Shown: positions 43,250-52,115, counted from the stretch's first letter. The stretch is DNA of 64,000 bases from Nonomuraea typhae (GCF_009760925.1 NZ_VRLV01000004.1:312308-376307), one strand, 5' to 3'. Made by a program: numbers and translations. Notes: generated by a model from the letters alone, not told the origin.

Positions 43250-44596
43250 CTACAAGGGGACGCCTGGCTGATGCCGCGCACGCGCCAGAAACTCCCGTAC
43301 AGGTCGTGTGTCGAAGGGGCGCAGAACGGTGGCCACCGTGCCGATCCGCCCGGCGATGCGGTCGGACTCCATGCCTTCCGCACGATCCAGCATCGTTTCG
43401 GCGGTCGCGGCGGCTCGGTCCAGCGCGCCGCGATCGGCCAGGACGAGTGCCAGTGTGGCGAGCCGGTGCGCCTGGCCTCTGAGATGACAGTCGTCGGCGG
43501 AGCGCAGCGCTTCCTCCGCGTACTCCTGGGCGGGCAGGAGGTCTCCGAGGCTGCTCAGCGCCTCGGCGTGCTGGCATTGCAGAAGCCCGGGTTGGACGTA
43601 CTCGGTCTCGGGAGGTTCGTCCGCGTGGCGTATCCGGGAAGCCGTCGCCTCCGAACTCCGCATGTGCGCGTGACAGCTCGCCCTGTCCCCCAGCCGGGCG
43701 AACGCCTTCGCCTGGAGCGTGTGAAGGTCTGTCGCAAGCGCTGGGCTGAGGTGCCCGCGCGCTCCTCGGAGGGCCGTCTCGCAGTACTGGATCACGTAGC
43801 GGTGCTTGGCTCGCGCCATCGCCTGGTTGGCCAACAGGGCCACGACGTAGCCACCGAACGCGAGGTTGCCGGACGCCTTCGCCATGCGAAGGGCGTGGAA
43901 GAGGTAGCGCTGGGAGAGCGCCTGCCGGCCGGAGTCGTAGGCACAGATACCGGCGAGCGCGACCAGGCCACCGGCGGCGCGGAACAGTTCCCGGCCCACC
44001 CCGTCGTCGCGGCCGCCCTTGAGCAGCGGCGTCACGCTCGTGTTGAGGAAGGCGACGACGCGAGGACGTACCGGCACTCCGCCCACTCGGCGGTACATCT
44101 GTTCATATCGACGGCGTGTGGCCATAAGCGCCTGAACGTCGTCCAGAGTCACCGGGCGCGCGCCTCGGCGAGAGACGTCGATCTCATGGGGCGGGTTCTC
44201 CCACTCGAAAACGGGCGCGATCGCGGCGGGGCCTTCGATCATCGAGGCGCCCGCGAGGAACACCCTGTTACCGAGGTCTCCCCGCCAGAGAGCGACCGCC
44301 TGATCCACCGCCTGTGGCAGCTCGACATCACCGAAATCTGTGCCCCGCCTGACCATGCCGATCTCCGAGAGCGACAGGACACGCCCTACACGCGGCCCGA
44401 TGATCTCGCAAATGAGCTCCGGCACGTCTCCACGGGGGATCGCGTTGTCCCTGATCCAACGGGCTACCGCCGTGTGGTCATATCTGGTGGGACGGCGTGC
44501 GGTCGCCGTCACGGCGTTGATCCGTGCAGCGAGACCCGCATGCGAGATCCCCGCCTCGGCGAGCAGTGAGTCCAACAGGATGTTCGGCTCACCCAC
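43250..44596 (-). CDS. Large HTH/TPR-type regulator of the NsdA-like group
   Basis: 448 aa. The N-terminal 75 residues resemble a helix-turn-helix (LLAEAGISHAGLAARINAV, YDHTAVARWIRDNAIPRGDVPELICEIIG). The rest, from about 120, is a helical repeat region with TPR-like helices (LHTLQAKAFARLGDRASCHA; QHAEALSSLGDLLPAQEYAEEALRSA). Similar proteins in Streptomyces affect development and antibiotic production; that link is by analogy. A 25-bp palindrome lies in the divergent promoter region. Confidence 0.78.
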   Translation of the reverse strand: MGEPNILLDSLLAEAGISHAGLAARINAVTATARRPTRYDHTAVARWIRDNAIPRGDVPELICEIIGPRVGRVLSLSEIGMVRRGTDFGDVELPQAVDQAVALWRGDLGNRVFLAGASMIEGPAAIAPVFEWENPPHEIDVSRRGARPVTLDDVQALMATRRRYEQMYRRVGGVPVRPRVVAFLNTSVTPLLKGGRDDGVGRELFRAAGGLVALAGICAYDSGRQALSQRYLFHALRMAKASGNLAFGGYVVALLANQAMARAKHRYVIQYCETALRGARGHLSPALATDLHTLQAKAFARLGDRASCHAHMRSSEATASRIRHADEPPETEYVQPGLLQCQHAEALSSLGDLLPAQEYAEEALRSADDCHLRGQAHRLATLALVLADRGALDRAAATAETMLDRAEGMESDRIAGRIGTVATVLRPFDTRPVREFLARARHQPGVPL

Positions 44597-44698
44597 TGGT
44601 CGGCCCTCCGCGCCCGGCTGCCTGCCTCCATTCGGAGTGTAGGCAGGTCAGGACCGCTCGAACACGCCGCTTGCCTCAGGCATCGATTACAGGTGCAT

Positions 44699-44723
44699 CG
44701 CATTCACACGGCGTGTGAACGCG
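44699..44723. promoter_or_regulatory. 25-bp palindrome between the NsdA-like regulator and its divergent small gene
   Basis: Arms CGCATTCACAC and GTGTGAACGCG (one mismatch) around GGC; the inner core TTCACAC-GGC-GTGTGAA is perfect. It is centred 114 bp before the regulator start and 75 bp before the small gene. A likely binding site for the adjacent regulator or another dimer. Confidence 0.7.
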
Positions 44724-44785
44724 ATCCCACCGATCCCGCTGATCACGCGCTTACGGAGAACCCCCGCGGTCGATGGACTGGACCC

Positions 44786-45148
44786 ATGATGAAGCCCGAA
44801 CGTCAGACCTTGGCACCGCCGCTTCCTCTGACCGCAGCCGAGAGTCTGCGCCGGGCGCTCGCAAGGCACGGCGTCTTCGCCGACGTACACGCCGGCTTCG
44901 GGCTGGCCCTGGTGTCCGTGTGGGTCGGCCTCGTGGTGTGGTGCGACGGCGAGCGGTTCTGGTGGTGTACGGCCTGGGACTCAGGCCGAAATCGTCCCGT
45001 CTACGCATGGCACCCGGCCCCGGACTCGACCCGTGCGGCTCGCCGTGTTGCCCTGCGTTACGCCGATCTGCGGAAGACCCACCCGCTCTCGGAGGTGGTC
45101 AGCGACCTTGTGTCAGCCGCCTCAAGACAGTGCGATGGGACACTTTAA
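44786..45148 (+). CDS. Small hypothetical protein, partner of NsdA-like regulator
   Basis: 120 aa; ATGs at 44786 and 44789 are both possible. A Trp-rich centre (LVSVWVGLVVWCDGERFWWCTAWDSG) looks like a small beta-sheet, followed by a helical C-terminus (STRAARRVALRYADL). Proteins of this size and pattern often sit beside HTH regulators in actinomycetes, but I cannot name the family. It overlaps the next small gene. Confidence 0.6.
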   Translation: MMKPERQTLAPPLPLTAAESLRRALARHGVFADVHAGFGLALVSVWVGLVVWCDGERFWWCTAWDSGRNRPVYAWHPAPDSTRAARRVALRYADLRKTHPLSEVVSDLVSAASRQCDGTL

Positions 45149-45371
45149 GCCCGGTATCGGCAGCCGAGCCATGATCATCGACCTGGTGCACAGTCCAGCC
45201 CGCACGCGCAGTCATGCTCCCGCATTGCTCGGCCACCACGGGACAGTGGTCATGGTGCTCCGCCACGGCACCCTGGCATTGCTCGAACTCGACGCGGACG
45301 CCGACCAGTTGCCCGGCATGACAAGGCGTTGGCCCGTGCACTGGGACGACTTGGCGGTCTTCACCACCTAG
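45135..45371 (+). CDS. Small hypothetical protein
   Basis: 78 aa if started at the ATG at 45135, 14 bp inside the preceding gene; an ATG at 45171 would give 66 aa. The C-terminal half ALLGHHGTVVMVLRHGTLALLEL looks like a beta-hairpin. No family recognised. Co-transcription with the preceding gene is likely. Confidence 0.5.
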   Translation: MGHFKPGIGSRAMIIDLVHSPARTRSHAPALLGHHGTVVMVLRHGTLALLELDADADQLPGMTRRWPVHWDDLAVFTT

Positions 45372-45516
45372 TTCCGCACCCAAAGGGAACAAGTCCTCGC
45401 CTACGTTCACTCTGCCAGGGCAAGGGCTTCGGACTTGTTGCCTTTGGATGAGCCCCACCCCTTCGGAAGCGGGCAACGCTCGGGGGTCCGGAGGCCGGAA
45501 GGCCGCCCGGCTGGGG

Positions 45517-45595
45517 GTCGTGGGGGGCTTGGCCCCCCACTGAGGGGAGCCCGACCTCCCCTCGCGCGGAGCGCGCCCGGGAGGGAGGACCTTGC
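45517..45595. repeat. Intergenic repeat, copy B
   Basis: Third copy of the element at 33502-33660. The first hairpin is GTGGGGGG-CTTGG-CCCCCCAC. The second is CGCGC-GGA-GCGCG in place of GGCGC-GAA-GCGCC, so both sides of the outer pair changed together. It ends AGGACCTTGC. The upstream CGCTCGGGG-like block is shared too. The region 45372-45601 contains no supportable gene. Confidence 0.75.
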
Positions 45596-45601
45596 CTTTG
45601 G

Positions 45602-45647
45602 GGGATGCCGTCCGGCACCGGGGGCACCAGGTGCCGTACGGCATCCC
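45602..45647. terminator. Large hairpin at the 3' end of the fdh operon
   Basis: Arms GGGATGCCGTCCGGCACC and GGTGCCGTACGGCATCCC (18 bp, one mismatch) around a 10-base loop. It ends 4 bp before the fdhD stop. Probably the operon terminator. Confidence 0.82.
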
Positions 45648-45651
45648 GTCA

Positions 45652-46509
45652 TCACCCCGCGAAGCGCGCACCGGCTGAGCCGAGACCGGTGGACGGGGTG
45701 ACGTTCAGGCGGTGTTCTCCGGTGTACACGTTCATCGACTCGCCCCTCAGGAAGCCGATCAGCGTCATTCCCTGCTCGGCGGCCAGGTCCGCCGCCAGGG
45801 AGGAGGGGGCCGACACCGCGGCCAGGGCCGGGATGCCGGCCATGACGGCCTTCTGGACCAGTTCGAAGGAGGCTCTGCCGGACACCATCAGGATGGTGGC
45901 GCGCAGGGGCAGGCGGTCGTTGCGGACGGCCCAGCCGAGGATCTTGTCCACGGCGTTGTGGCGGCCCACGTCCTCGCGGACGCACAGCGGGTCGCCGTCC
46001 GCCGTGAACAGGCCGGCCGCGTGCAGGCCGCCGGTGCGGTCGAAGACGCGCTGGGCGGATCTCAGGCGGGCCGGGAGGGTGGTGATCGTTTCGCGGGACA
46101 GGGTCGTGGCGTCGGCCGTCAGGCTCCACCTGGCCACTGTCTGGACCGCCTCCAGCGACGCCTTTCCGCACACGCCGCAGGACGACGTCGTGGAGAAGTT
46201 TCTCGGTTCGGGGCGTGGGATGCCGGGCGGGAGCCGTACGTCCAGGACGTTGTAGGTGTTCGTGCCGGCCACCGCGCCCGCGCAGTAGCGGATCGTGACC
46301 ACGTCCGCGGAGCGGGTGACGGCGCCTTCGCTGACGAGGAAGCCGGCGGCCAGGTCGAAGTCGTCGCCCGGGGTGCGCATGGTGACCGTCAGGGGGACGC
46401 CGTCCAGGCGGATCTCCAGGGGCTCCTCGGCGGCCAGGGAGTCGGTGGTGCGGCGTACGGTCTCCGTCACGCGGAGGATGCGCCGCTTGATCGCCTTAGA
46501 CGTAGCCAT
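45652..46509 (-). CDS. fdhD: Formate dehydrogenase accessory sulfurtransferase
   Basis: 285 aa. FdhD motif [10 protein letters not shown] (Cys111, Cys114), plus [12 protein letters not shown] and [18 protein letters not shown]. FdhD passes sulfur from IscS-type desulfurase to the Mo-bisPGD cofactor of formate dehydrogenase, without which the enzyme is inactive. Its start overlaps the last structural gene by 14 bp, so it belongs to the same operon. Confidence 0.93.
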   Translation of the reverse strand: MATSKAIKRRILRVTETVRRTTDSLAAEEPLEIRLDGVPLTVTMRTPGDDFDLAAGFLVSEGAVTRSADVVTIRYCAGAVAGTNTYNVLDVRLPPGIPRPEPRNFSTTSSCGVCGKASLEAVQTVARWSLTADATTLSRETITTLPARLRSAQRVFDRTGGLHAAGLFTADGDPLCVREDVGRHNAVDKILGWAVRNDRLPLRATILMVSGRASFELVQKAVMAGIPALAAVSAPSSLAADLAAEQGMTLIGFLRGESMNVYTGEHRLNVTPSTGLGSAGARFAG

Positions 46510-47338
46510 AGCCGAAGCGGCCCTTCACGCACAGGTTGCCGTGCGTCACCGGGTTGTCGTGCGGCGACGTCACCTTGACGATCTTGTTGTCCTGGACGTG
46601 CAGGGTGAGGTTGCAGCCGACGCCGCAGTAGCTGCAGACCGTGGTGGTCTCCTGCTGGCGGGACTCGTCCCAGGTGCCCTCGGCCCGCATGTCGAACTCG
46701 GTCTTGAACGACAGCGCGCCCGTGGGGCAGACCTCCACGCAGTTGCCGCAGTACACGCAGGCCGAGTCGGTCAGGGGCGCGTCCCATTCGGTGCTGATGG
46801 CGGCGTCGAAGCCGCGGCCTGCCACGCTGATGGCGAAGGAGTTCTGCCACTGCTCGCCGCAAGCGTCCACGCACTTGTAGCACAGGATGCATTTGCCGTA
46901 GTCGCGGACGTACAGGTCGTTGTCCACCTTGGCGGGCTGCGCGACGGTGGCCGCCTCCTCGCCGAACCTGGCCGGGTCGGCGCCGTACTCCGTCATCCAC
47001 TCCTTCGCCCGCGGCGTCGTGGACAGGTCCGCCGAGGACGCCAGCAGTTCCAGCACCACCTTGCGGCTGCTCACACAGCGCTCGGTGGCGGTGGAGACCT
47101 TCATGCCCGCCTCCGCCTTGCGGGAGCAGGCGGGGGCGAGGGTGCGGGCGCCCTCCACCTCGACCACGCAGACCCGGCAGGCGTTCTTGGGGGTCAGCGT
47201 GTCGCCGTAGCAGAGGGTGGGGACGTCCTTCCCGGCCGTCTCGCAGGCGTCCAGGATCGTGGCGCCTTCAGGCACGCGTACGGCGGAGCCGTCCACCTCG
47301 ACGTCGATCAGGCGGCGCGGGGGTTGCAACGGGATCAC
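46496..47338 (-). CDS. Formate dehydrogenase alpha subunit, detached N-terminal Fe-S part
   Basis: 280 aa, GTG at 47338 overlapping the NuoE-F gene stop. Clusters: [2Fe-2S] Cys43/54/57/71; [4Fe-4S] Cys150/153/156/160; [4Fe-4S] Cys194/197/200/204; then the cluster next to the molybdenum site, Cys235/238/242/270 (VCSYCGVGC ... [14 protein letters not shown]). The protein ends exactly where the catalytic core starts in one-piece FdsA/FdhA subunits (about 900 aa). The His-x3-Cys-x2-Cys cluster of NuoG-type proteins is missing ([16 protein letters not shown] in its place). It must pair with the protein from 49044-50945. Confidence 0.85.
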   Translation of the reverse strand: MIPLQPPRRLIDVEVDGSAVRVPEGATILDACETAGKDVPTLCYGDTLTPKNACRVCVVEVEGARTLAPACSRKAEAGMKVSTATERCVSSRKVVLELLASSADLSTTPRAKEWMTEYGADPARFGEEAATVAQPAKVDNDLYVRDYGKCILCYKCVDACGEQWQNSFAISVAGRGFDAAISTEWDAPLTDSACVYCGNCVEVCPTGALSFKTEFDMRAEGTWDESRQQETTTVCSYCGVGCNLTLHVQDNKIVKVTSPHDNPVTHGNLCVKGRFGYGYV

Positions 47339-49044
47339 GTGAAGACTCCCAACCGGTCGATGGCCGATTCGACGGCGTTCCAGGCGGTCTGCCCGAGGCC
47401 GCAGATGGAGGCGTCGCGCATGGTCTGGCCGACCTCGCGCAGAAGCAGCAGGTCGGAGGCGTCCACGCGCTGCGACAGCCGGTGCAGCGCCTCCTCCTGG
47501 CGGACGGTGCCGACCCGGCAGGGCACGCACTGGCCGCAGGACTCGTCGCGGAAGAACTCGGCGATGCGCAGCAGCATGGCCTTGAGGTCCACGGAGGTGT
47601 CGAGCACGAGCACGACGCCGGAGCCGAGCGTGGCCCCGGCCGCGCGGGTGCCCTCGAAGGTGAGCGGGATGTCCGGGTCGGTCACGAAGGCCCCGGCGGC
47701 TCCGCCGAGCAGGACGGCCCGGACCTCGCCGGTCGGCTGGGCCAGCGTGAGGAGGTCGCGGAGCGTGGCGCCGAAGGGCAGCTCGTAGACCCCCGGTTTC
47801 ACGATATTTCCGGACACACAGAACAGCTTCGGCTCGGCCGCACGATATGCCTCCGGCCCACGCTCCAAGATGGGCAGCACGTTGACCAGCGTCTCCACGT
47901 TGTTGACCACGGTCGGCTTGCCGAACAGCCCCTTCTCCACCGGGAACGGCGGCTTGGTCCGCGGCTCGCCCCGGTACCCCTCGATGGAATTGAAGATCGC
48001 GGTCTCCTCGCCGCAGATGTAGGCCCCGGCCCCGCGCCGCACCTCGATGTCGAAGGCGAACCCCTGCCCGAGGATGTCCGCCCCGAGCAGCCCGCGCGAC
48101 CGGGCGGTGGCCATGGCGTTCTCCAGCGCCGCCCGAGCCCTGGGATATTCACCCCGGATGTACAGATAGCCCTTGGCGCACCCGTTGGCGTAAGCCGCGA
48201 TCGTCATCGCCTCGATCAGCGCATAAGGGTCACCCTCCATGATCACGCGATCCTTGAAGGTGCCCGGCTCGCTCTCGTCGGCGTTGCACACCAGGTAGTG
48301 CGGATGGTCGGGCTGCCGCGCGGTCGCCTCCCACTTCCGCCCGGTGGGGAAGGCCGCCCCGCCCCTGCCCACCAGCCCCGCCTCGGTGACCTCCCGGATC
48401 ACCCCCGCCGGCCCGAGCTGGAAGGCCCGCCGCAACGCCTGGTACCCACCCTGCGCCCGGTAGTCGTCCAGGCTGGCCGGATCCACCACCCCGATCCGCC
48501 GGAGCAGCACCAGATCGGGCTGCCCCGCCTGAGGCACGGCGGCGGCCACGGCCGGCTCGGCGTCCGCGGAAGCCCCGGCCTCCAGGGACAGGCACGCCGG
48601 AGCCCGCTCACACAGCCCCAGGCAGGGGCTCTCCTGCCAATCCCTGCCCGGCGGGCCGAGCCGTTCCTCGACGCCCCGCCGTACCTCGGAAGCGCCCCGA
48701 GCCTGGCAGGCGAGGTCCGTGCAGACGTGCAGCACCCGGGCGGGCCGCTCCGACAGGGAGAACAGCGAGTAGAACGACGCCACCCCGTACGCCTCGGCCG
48801 GCGGCACGGTCAGGCGCCGGCAGATGTAGTCGAGGGCGCCCTCGCTGATCCAGCCGACCCGGTCGTTGACCGCGTGCAGCGCGGGCAGGAGCAGGTCGCG
48901 GGCGGGCTCGGCGCGGGCGGCGGAGCGCAGGCCGGTCTCGGTCCTGGCGCCGCCGTCCCAGGCGGTGGCGGGCGGGCCGAGGAGCGCGTCCACCGCGGCG
49001 CGCTCCTCGGCGGTCGGGCGGGCGTCGCGGAAGCGCAGGTCCAT
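47335..49044 (-). CDS. Fused NuoE-NuoF-like diaphorase subunit of formate dehydrogenase
   Basis: 569 aa; the ATG at 49044-49042 shares one base with the upstream stop (TGATG). Residues 1-150 are the NuoE [2Fe-2S] thioredoxin-like domain (HVCTDLACQARG ... ESPCLGLCERAPACL). Residues about 180-569 are NuoF: NADH/FMN sites GRGGAAFPTGRKWE, NADESEPGTFKDR, GAGAYICGEETA, and the C-terminal [4Fe-4S] SCGQCVPCRVGT with DASICGLGQTAWN. It would move electrons from formate to NAD. In FdsABG these domains are usually separate FdsG and FdsB. Confidence 0.88.
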   Translation of the reverse strand: MDLRFRDARPTAEERAAVDALLGPPATAWDGGARTETGLRSAARAEPARDLLLPALHAVNDRVGWISEGALDYICRRLTVPPAEAYGVASFYSLFSLSERPARVLHVCTDLACQARGASEVRRGVEERLGPPGRDWQESPCLGLCERAPACLSLEAGASADAEPAVAAAVPQAGQPDLVLLRRIGVVDPASLDDYRAQGGYQALRRAFQLGPAGVIREVTEAGLVGRGGAAFPTGRKWEATARQPDHPHYLVCNADESEPGTFKDRVIMEGDPYALIEAMTIAAYANGCAKGYLYIRGEYPRARAALENAMATARSRGLLGADILGQGFAFDIEVRRGAGAYICGEETAIFNSIEGYRGEPRTKPPFPVEKGLFGKPTVVNNVETLVNVLPILERGPEAYRAAEPKLFCVSGNIVKPGVYELPFGATLRDLLTLAQPTGEVRAVLLGGAAGAFVTDPDIPLTFEGTRAAGATLGSGVVLVLDTSVDLKAMLLRIAEFFRDESCGQCVPCRVGTVRQEEALHRLSQRVDASDLLLLREVGQTMRDASICGLGQTAWNAVESAIDRLGVFT

Positions 49045-50945
49045 CAGCCCACCGTCACAAGCTTCTCGACGCGTACGGCTGCCGCCTTGAACTCGGCGGT
49101 GCCCGCGATCGGGCAGGTGGCCTCGATGGTCAGCGCGTTGGTGTCCACCTCGTCCGGGAAGTGCATGGTCATGAAGACCAGCCCGGGCCGCAGGGCGGGG
49201 TCGATGAACACGGGCGCGACGACGGAGCCGCGCCTGGAGGTGATCCGGACCTCCTCCCCGGCGCTGACGCCGAGCCGCCGCGCGTCCTCGGGGCACAGCT
49301 CGATCGTCTCGCCGCGGCGCAGCGGGGAGGCGAAGCCGGAGGACTGCACGCCGGTGTTGTAGGAGTCGAGCCGCCGTCCGGTGGTCAGGCGCAGCGGGTA
49401 CTCCTCGTCGAGCAGGTCCACCGGCGGTGAGTGGCGCAGCAGGGCGAAGGGGGCGGGCTCGCCGCGCCGGACCGGGTCGGTCTCCCAGAGGCGGGCGTGC
49501 AGGTAGGGCGGTTCGAGGGAGTCCTCGGAGGGGCAGGGCCACTGGATGCCCTGCAGGTCGGTGAGGCGCTGGTAGCTCATGCCGCGGTGGGCGGGGGAGA
49601 CGGAGCGCAGTTCGTCCCAGACCTGCTCGGCGGAGGTGTAGGCCCAGTCGTGGCCGAGCCGGCGGGCCAGCTCGCACAGGATCCAGATGTCGTCGCGGGC
49701 CTCGCCCGGCGGGTCGAGTGCCTTGCGGACGCGTTGCACGCGGCGCTCGCTGTTGGTGAAGGTGCCCTCGCTCTCGCACCAGGCGGCGCTGGCGGGCAGC
49801 ACGACGTCGGCCATCTGGGCGGTCTTGGTGAGGAAGATGTCCTGCACGACGAGGTGATCGAGCATGGACAGGCGTTTCACGCAGGCCAGCGAGTCGGCTT
49901 CGGACTGCACCGGGTTCTCGCCGATGAGGTAGCAGGTGGTGACCTCGCCCTCGGCCATGGCCTCCAGCATCTGGGTGAGGTTGAGCCCATAGCGGGGCTG
50001 GATCCGGATATTCCATGCTTTTTCGAAGGAAGTCCGGATCGACGGGTCGAGGATGTCCTGGAAGCCGGGCAGCCGGTTGGGGATGGCGCCCATGTCACCG
50101 CCGCCCTGCACGTTGTTCTGGCCGCGCAGGGGCGACAGGCCGGAACCGTACCGGCCGACGTGACCGGTGAGCAGGGCCAGGTTGATGAGGGCGCGCACGT
50201 TGTCGGTGGCGTTGTGGTGCTCGGTGATGCCGAGCGTCCAGCAGAGCTGGGCCCGGTCGGCGCGGGCGTAGGCGTGGGCCAGTTCGCGGATCGCCTCCGC
50301 CGGGACGCCCGTCACCTGCTCGGCCGCGGTGAGCGTCCACGGCTCGACCGAGGCGGCGAACTCCTCGAACCCGGTGGTGGCGCGGTCGATGAAGGCCCGG
50401 TTGTGCAGCCCGGCGTGGATGATCTCGCGGGCGACGGCGTGGGCGAGTGGGATGTCGGTGCCCACGTTGAGGCCGAGCCAGCGGTCGGCCCACTCGGCGG
50501 TGCCGGTGCGCCGCGGGTCCACGGCGAACATGCGGGCGCCCTTGTGGATGCCCTTGAGCACGTGGTGGAAGAAGATCGGGTGGGCGTTGCGGGCGGCGGA
50601 ACCCCACATGATGATCACATCGGTGTCCTCGACCTCCTGGTAGGAGGAGGTTCCGCCGCCGCTGCCGAACACCGCGGACAACCCGGCGACGCTGGGCGCG
50701 TGGCAGGTGCGGTTGCACGAGTCCACGTTGTTGGTGCCCACGACGACGCGGGTGAACTTCTGGCCTATGTAGTTCATCTCGTTGGTGGATCGGGCGCACG
50801 ACAACATGGCGAAGGAGTCGGGGCCGTGCCGGTCGATGTTGCGCCGGAACCCTTCGGCGGCGCGGTCGAGCGCCTCCTCCCAGGTGGCCTGGCGCAGCAC
50901 GCCGTCCTCACGCACCAGTGGATGGGTCAGGCGGGCATAGCTCAT
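49044..50945 (-). CDS. Formate dehydrogenase alpha subunit, detached molybdopterin catalytic part
   Basis: 633 aa. The start SYARLTHPLVREDGVLRQATWEEAL is the sequence that in one-piece subunits directly follows the Fe-S region encoded downstream. The molybdenum-ligand Cys is Cys81 with His82 (NNVDSCNRTCHAPSVAGL): Cys, not selenocysteine. MoCo-binding segments (GSAARNAHPIFFHHVLKGIHKGA; EPVQSEADSLA-type region; C-terminal molydopterin dinucleotide domain) are intact. GGAGG precedes the ATG and overlaps a putative GntR operator. First gene of fdh(C-half)-nuoEF-fdh(N-half)-fdhD. Confidence 0.88.
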   Translation of the reverse strand: MSYARLTHPLVREDGVLRQATWEEALDRAAEGFRRNIDRHGPDSFAMLSCARSTNEMNYIGQKFTRVVVGTNNVDSCNRTCHAPSVAGLSAVFGSGGGTSSYQEVEDTDVIIMWGSAARNAHPIFFHHVLKGIHKGARMFAVDPRRTGTAEWADRWLGLNVGTDIPLAHAVAREIIHAGLHNRAFIDRATTGFEEFAASVEPWTLTAAEQVTGVPAEAIRELAHAYARADRAQLCWTLGITEHHNATDNVRALINLALLTGHVGRYGSGLSPLRGQNNVQGGGDMGAIPNRLPGFQDILDPSIRTSFEKAWNIRIQPRYGLNLTQMLEAMAEGEVTTCYLIGENPVQSEADSLACVKRLSMLDHLVVQDIFLTKTAQMADVVLPASAAWCESEGTFTNSERRVQRVRKALDPPGEARDDIWILCELARRLGHDWAYTSAEQVWDELRSVSPAHRGMSYQRLTDLQGIQWPCPSEDSLEPPYLHARLWETDPVRRGEPAPFALLRHSPPVDLLDEEYPLRLTTGRRLDSYNTGVQSSGFASPLRRGETIELCPEDARRLGVSAGEEVRITSRRGSVVAPVFIDPALRPGLVFMTMHFPDEVDTNALTIEATCPIAGTAEFKAAAVRVEKLVTVG

Positions 50946-50952
50946 GATCCCT

Positions 50953-50967
50953 CCATTCTGTATACCG
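50953..50967 (-). promoter_or_regulatory. Putative GntR operator/-10 region of the fdh operon
   Basis: CGGTATACAGAATGG on the coding strand, overlapping the ribosome site. It matches the motif found before moeA, the formyl-CoA operon and gntR. TATACA inside it may also be the -10 box, so part of the match could be promoter consensus. Confidence 0.55.
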
Positions 50968-50983
50968 CCTACGGTATGCCCCG

Positions 50984-51961
50984 TTAGGCCGTACGAACAA
51001 GGTTCTCGTTCAGCAGGTCGCTCACCGCGTGGATCGCGCGCAGCACCGGCACCTGCGCGCCGGTCAGGTCGGCCAGCTCGACCACCGCGGCCAGCAGCAC
51101 GTCGAGCTCCAGCGGGCGGCCCCTCTCCAGGTCCTGCAAGGTGGAGGTCTTGTGCTCACCCGCCTTCTCCGCCCCGCGCAGCCGCCGCTCGATCGACACC
51201 CCGGGGTCGCAGCCGACCCGCCAGGCCACCTCGACGGTCTCCTGCATCATGGCCACGACCAGCTCCCGGGCGCCCTGGTGGCGGGCGATCCCGGCCATGG
51301 TGGCGCGGGCCAGGGCGCTGATGGGGTTGAAGGCGATGTTGCCCATGAGCTTGATCCACACGTCTTTGCGCAGATCCGCCTCGACCGGGCATTTCAGCCC
51401 GCCCTCGACCGCGGCCCGGCTGAAGGAGGCGCAGCGCGCGCTGAGGTCCCCGGTCGGCTCGCCGATGGAGAACCGGGTGCCCTCCAGATGCCTGATGACG
51501 CCCGGTGCCTCGATCTCGGTGGCGGCGTAGACGACGCAGCCGATCGCCCGCTCCAGCGGCAGCGCCGCCGTCACGGCGCCGTCCGGGTCGACGCTCTCGA
51601 TGCGATGGCCCTCGTAGGGGCCCCTGAGCCCGTGGAAGTACCACCAGGGGATGCCGTTCTGCGCCGCGATGATGCTTGTGGCCTCGTGCAGCAACGGCTT
51701 GACCATCGGGCCCGCGGCGGCGTAGTGGTTCGCCTTGAGGCCCAGGAAGACGTGGTCCACCGGCCCGACGTGGGTCGGGTCGTCGGTGGCATGGGGGTGG
51801 GCGACGAAGTCGCCCCGGGGGCTGAGCACCCGGACACCCTCGCGGCGGATGGCCGCCAGGTGCTCGCCTCTCGCGATCAGATGCACCTCGGCTCCCGCCC
51901 TGTGCAGGGCGGCTCCCACGTATGCGCCGATGGCGCCGGCGCCAAGAACAGCGACCTTCAT
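50984..51961 (-). CDS. Ketopantoate-reductase-family (ApbA/PanE-like) enzyme
   Basis: 325 aa from the ATG at 51961; a longer frame to 52273 is rejected. NADPH motif VAVLGAGAIGAYVGAAL (residues 3-19), substrate Lys in LGLKANHY and WIKLMGNIAFNPISAL. Real PanE reduces 2-dehydropantoate in CoA synthesis. Its place between the fdh operon and moeA suggests it may instead reduce a 2-oxo acid to a 2-hydroxy acid for the adjacent pathway; this is inference. Confidence 0.8.
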   Translation of the reverse strand: MKVAVLGAGAIGAYVGAALHRAGAEVHLIARGEHLAAIRREGVRVLSPRGDFVAHPHATDDPTHVGPVDHVFLGLKANHYAAAGPMVKPLLHEATSIIAAQNGIPWWYFHGLRGPYEGHRIESVDPDGAVTAALPLERAIGCVVYAATEIEAPGVIRHLEGTRFSIGEPTGDLSARCASFSRAAVEGGLKCPVEADLRKDVWIKLMGNIAFNPISALARATMAGIARHQGARELVVAMMQETVEVAWRVGCDPGVSIERRLRGAEKAGEHKTSTLQDLERGRPLELDVLLAAVVELADLTGAQVPVLRAIHAVSDLLNENLVRTA

Positions 51962-52074
51962 GCTGCGCTCCGTTCTCGCGTCGGATGATGCGCGGCACCG
52001 CTGGATACGGTTGGTCCGTAGGCCGCAGTGGCCGCCACATGCGACGAGCCGCTCATCGCGGCCCGTTGTGCATT

Positions 52075-52088
52075 CGGTATACAGTATG
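52075..52088 (+). promoter_or_regulatory. Putative GntR operator before moeA
   Basis: CGGTATACAGTATG with the palindromic core ATAC-A-GTAT, 27 bp before the moeA start, in the 154-bp gap to the divergent ketopantoate-reductase-like gene. Closest copy to the consensus RGYATRCAGTWTG. Confidence 0.6.
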
Positions 52089-52115
52089 GAAAAAATGCGG
52101 TCAAGGAGTCGCCCG

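Noticed and set aside
49044..50945. Selenocysteine formate dehydrogenase
   Set aside because: The active-site codon region reads Cys81-His82; there is no in-frame TGA at that point.
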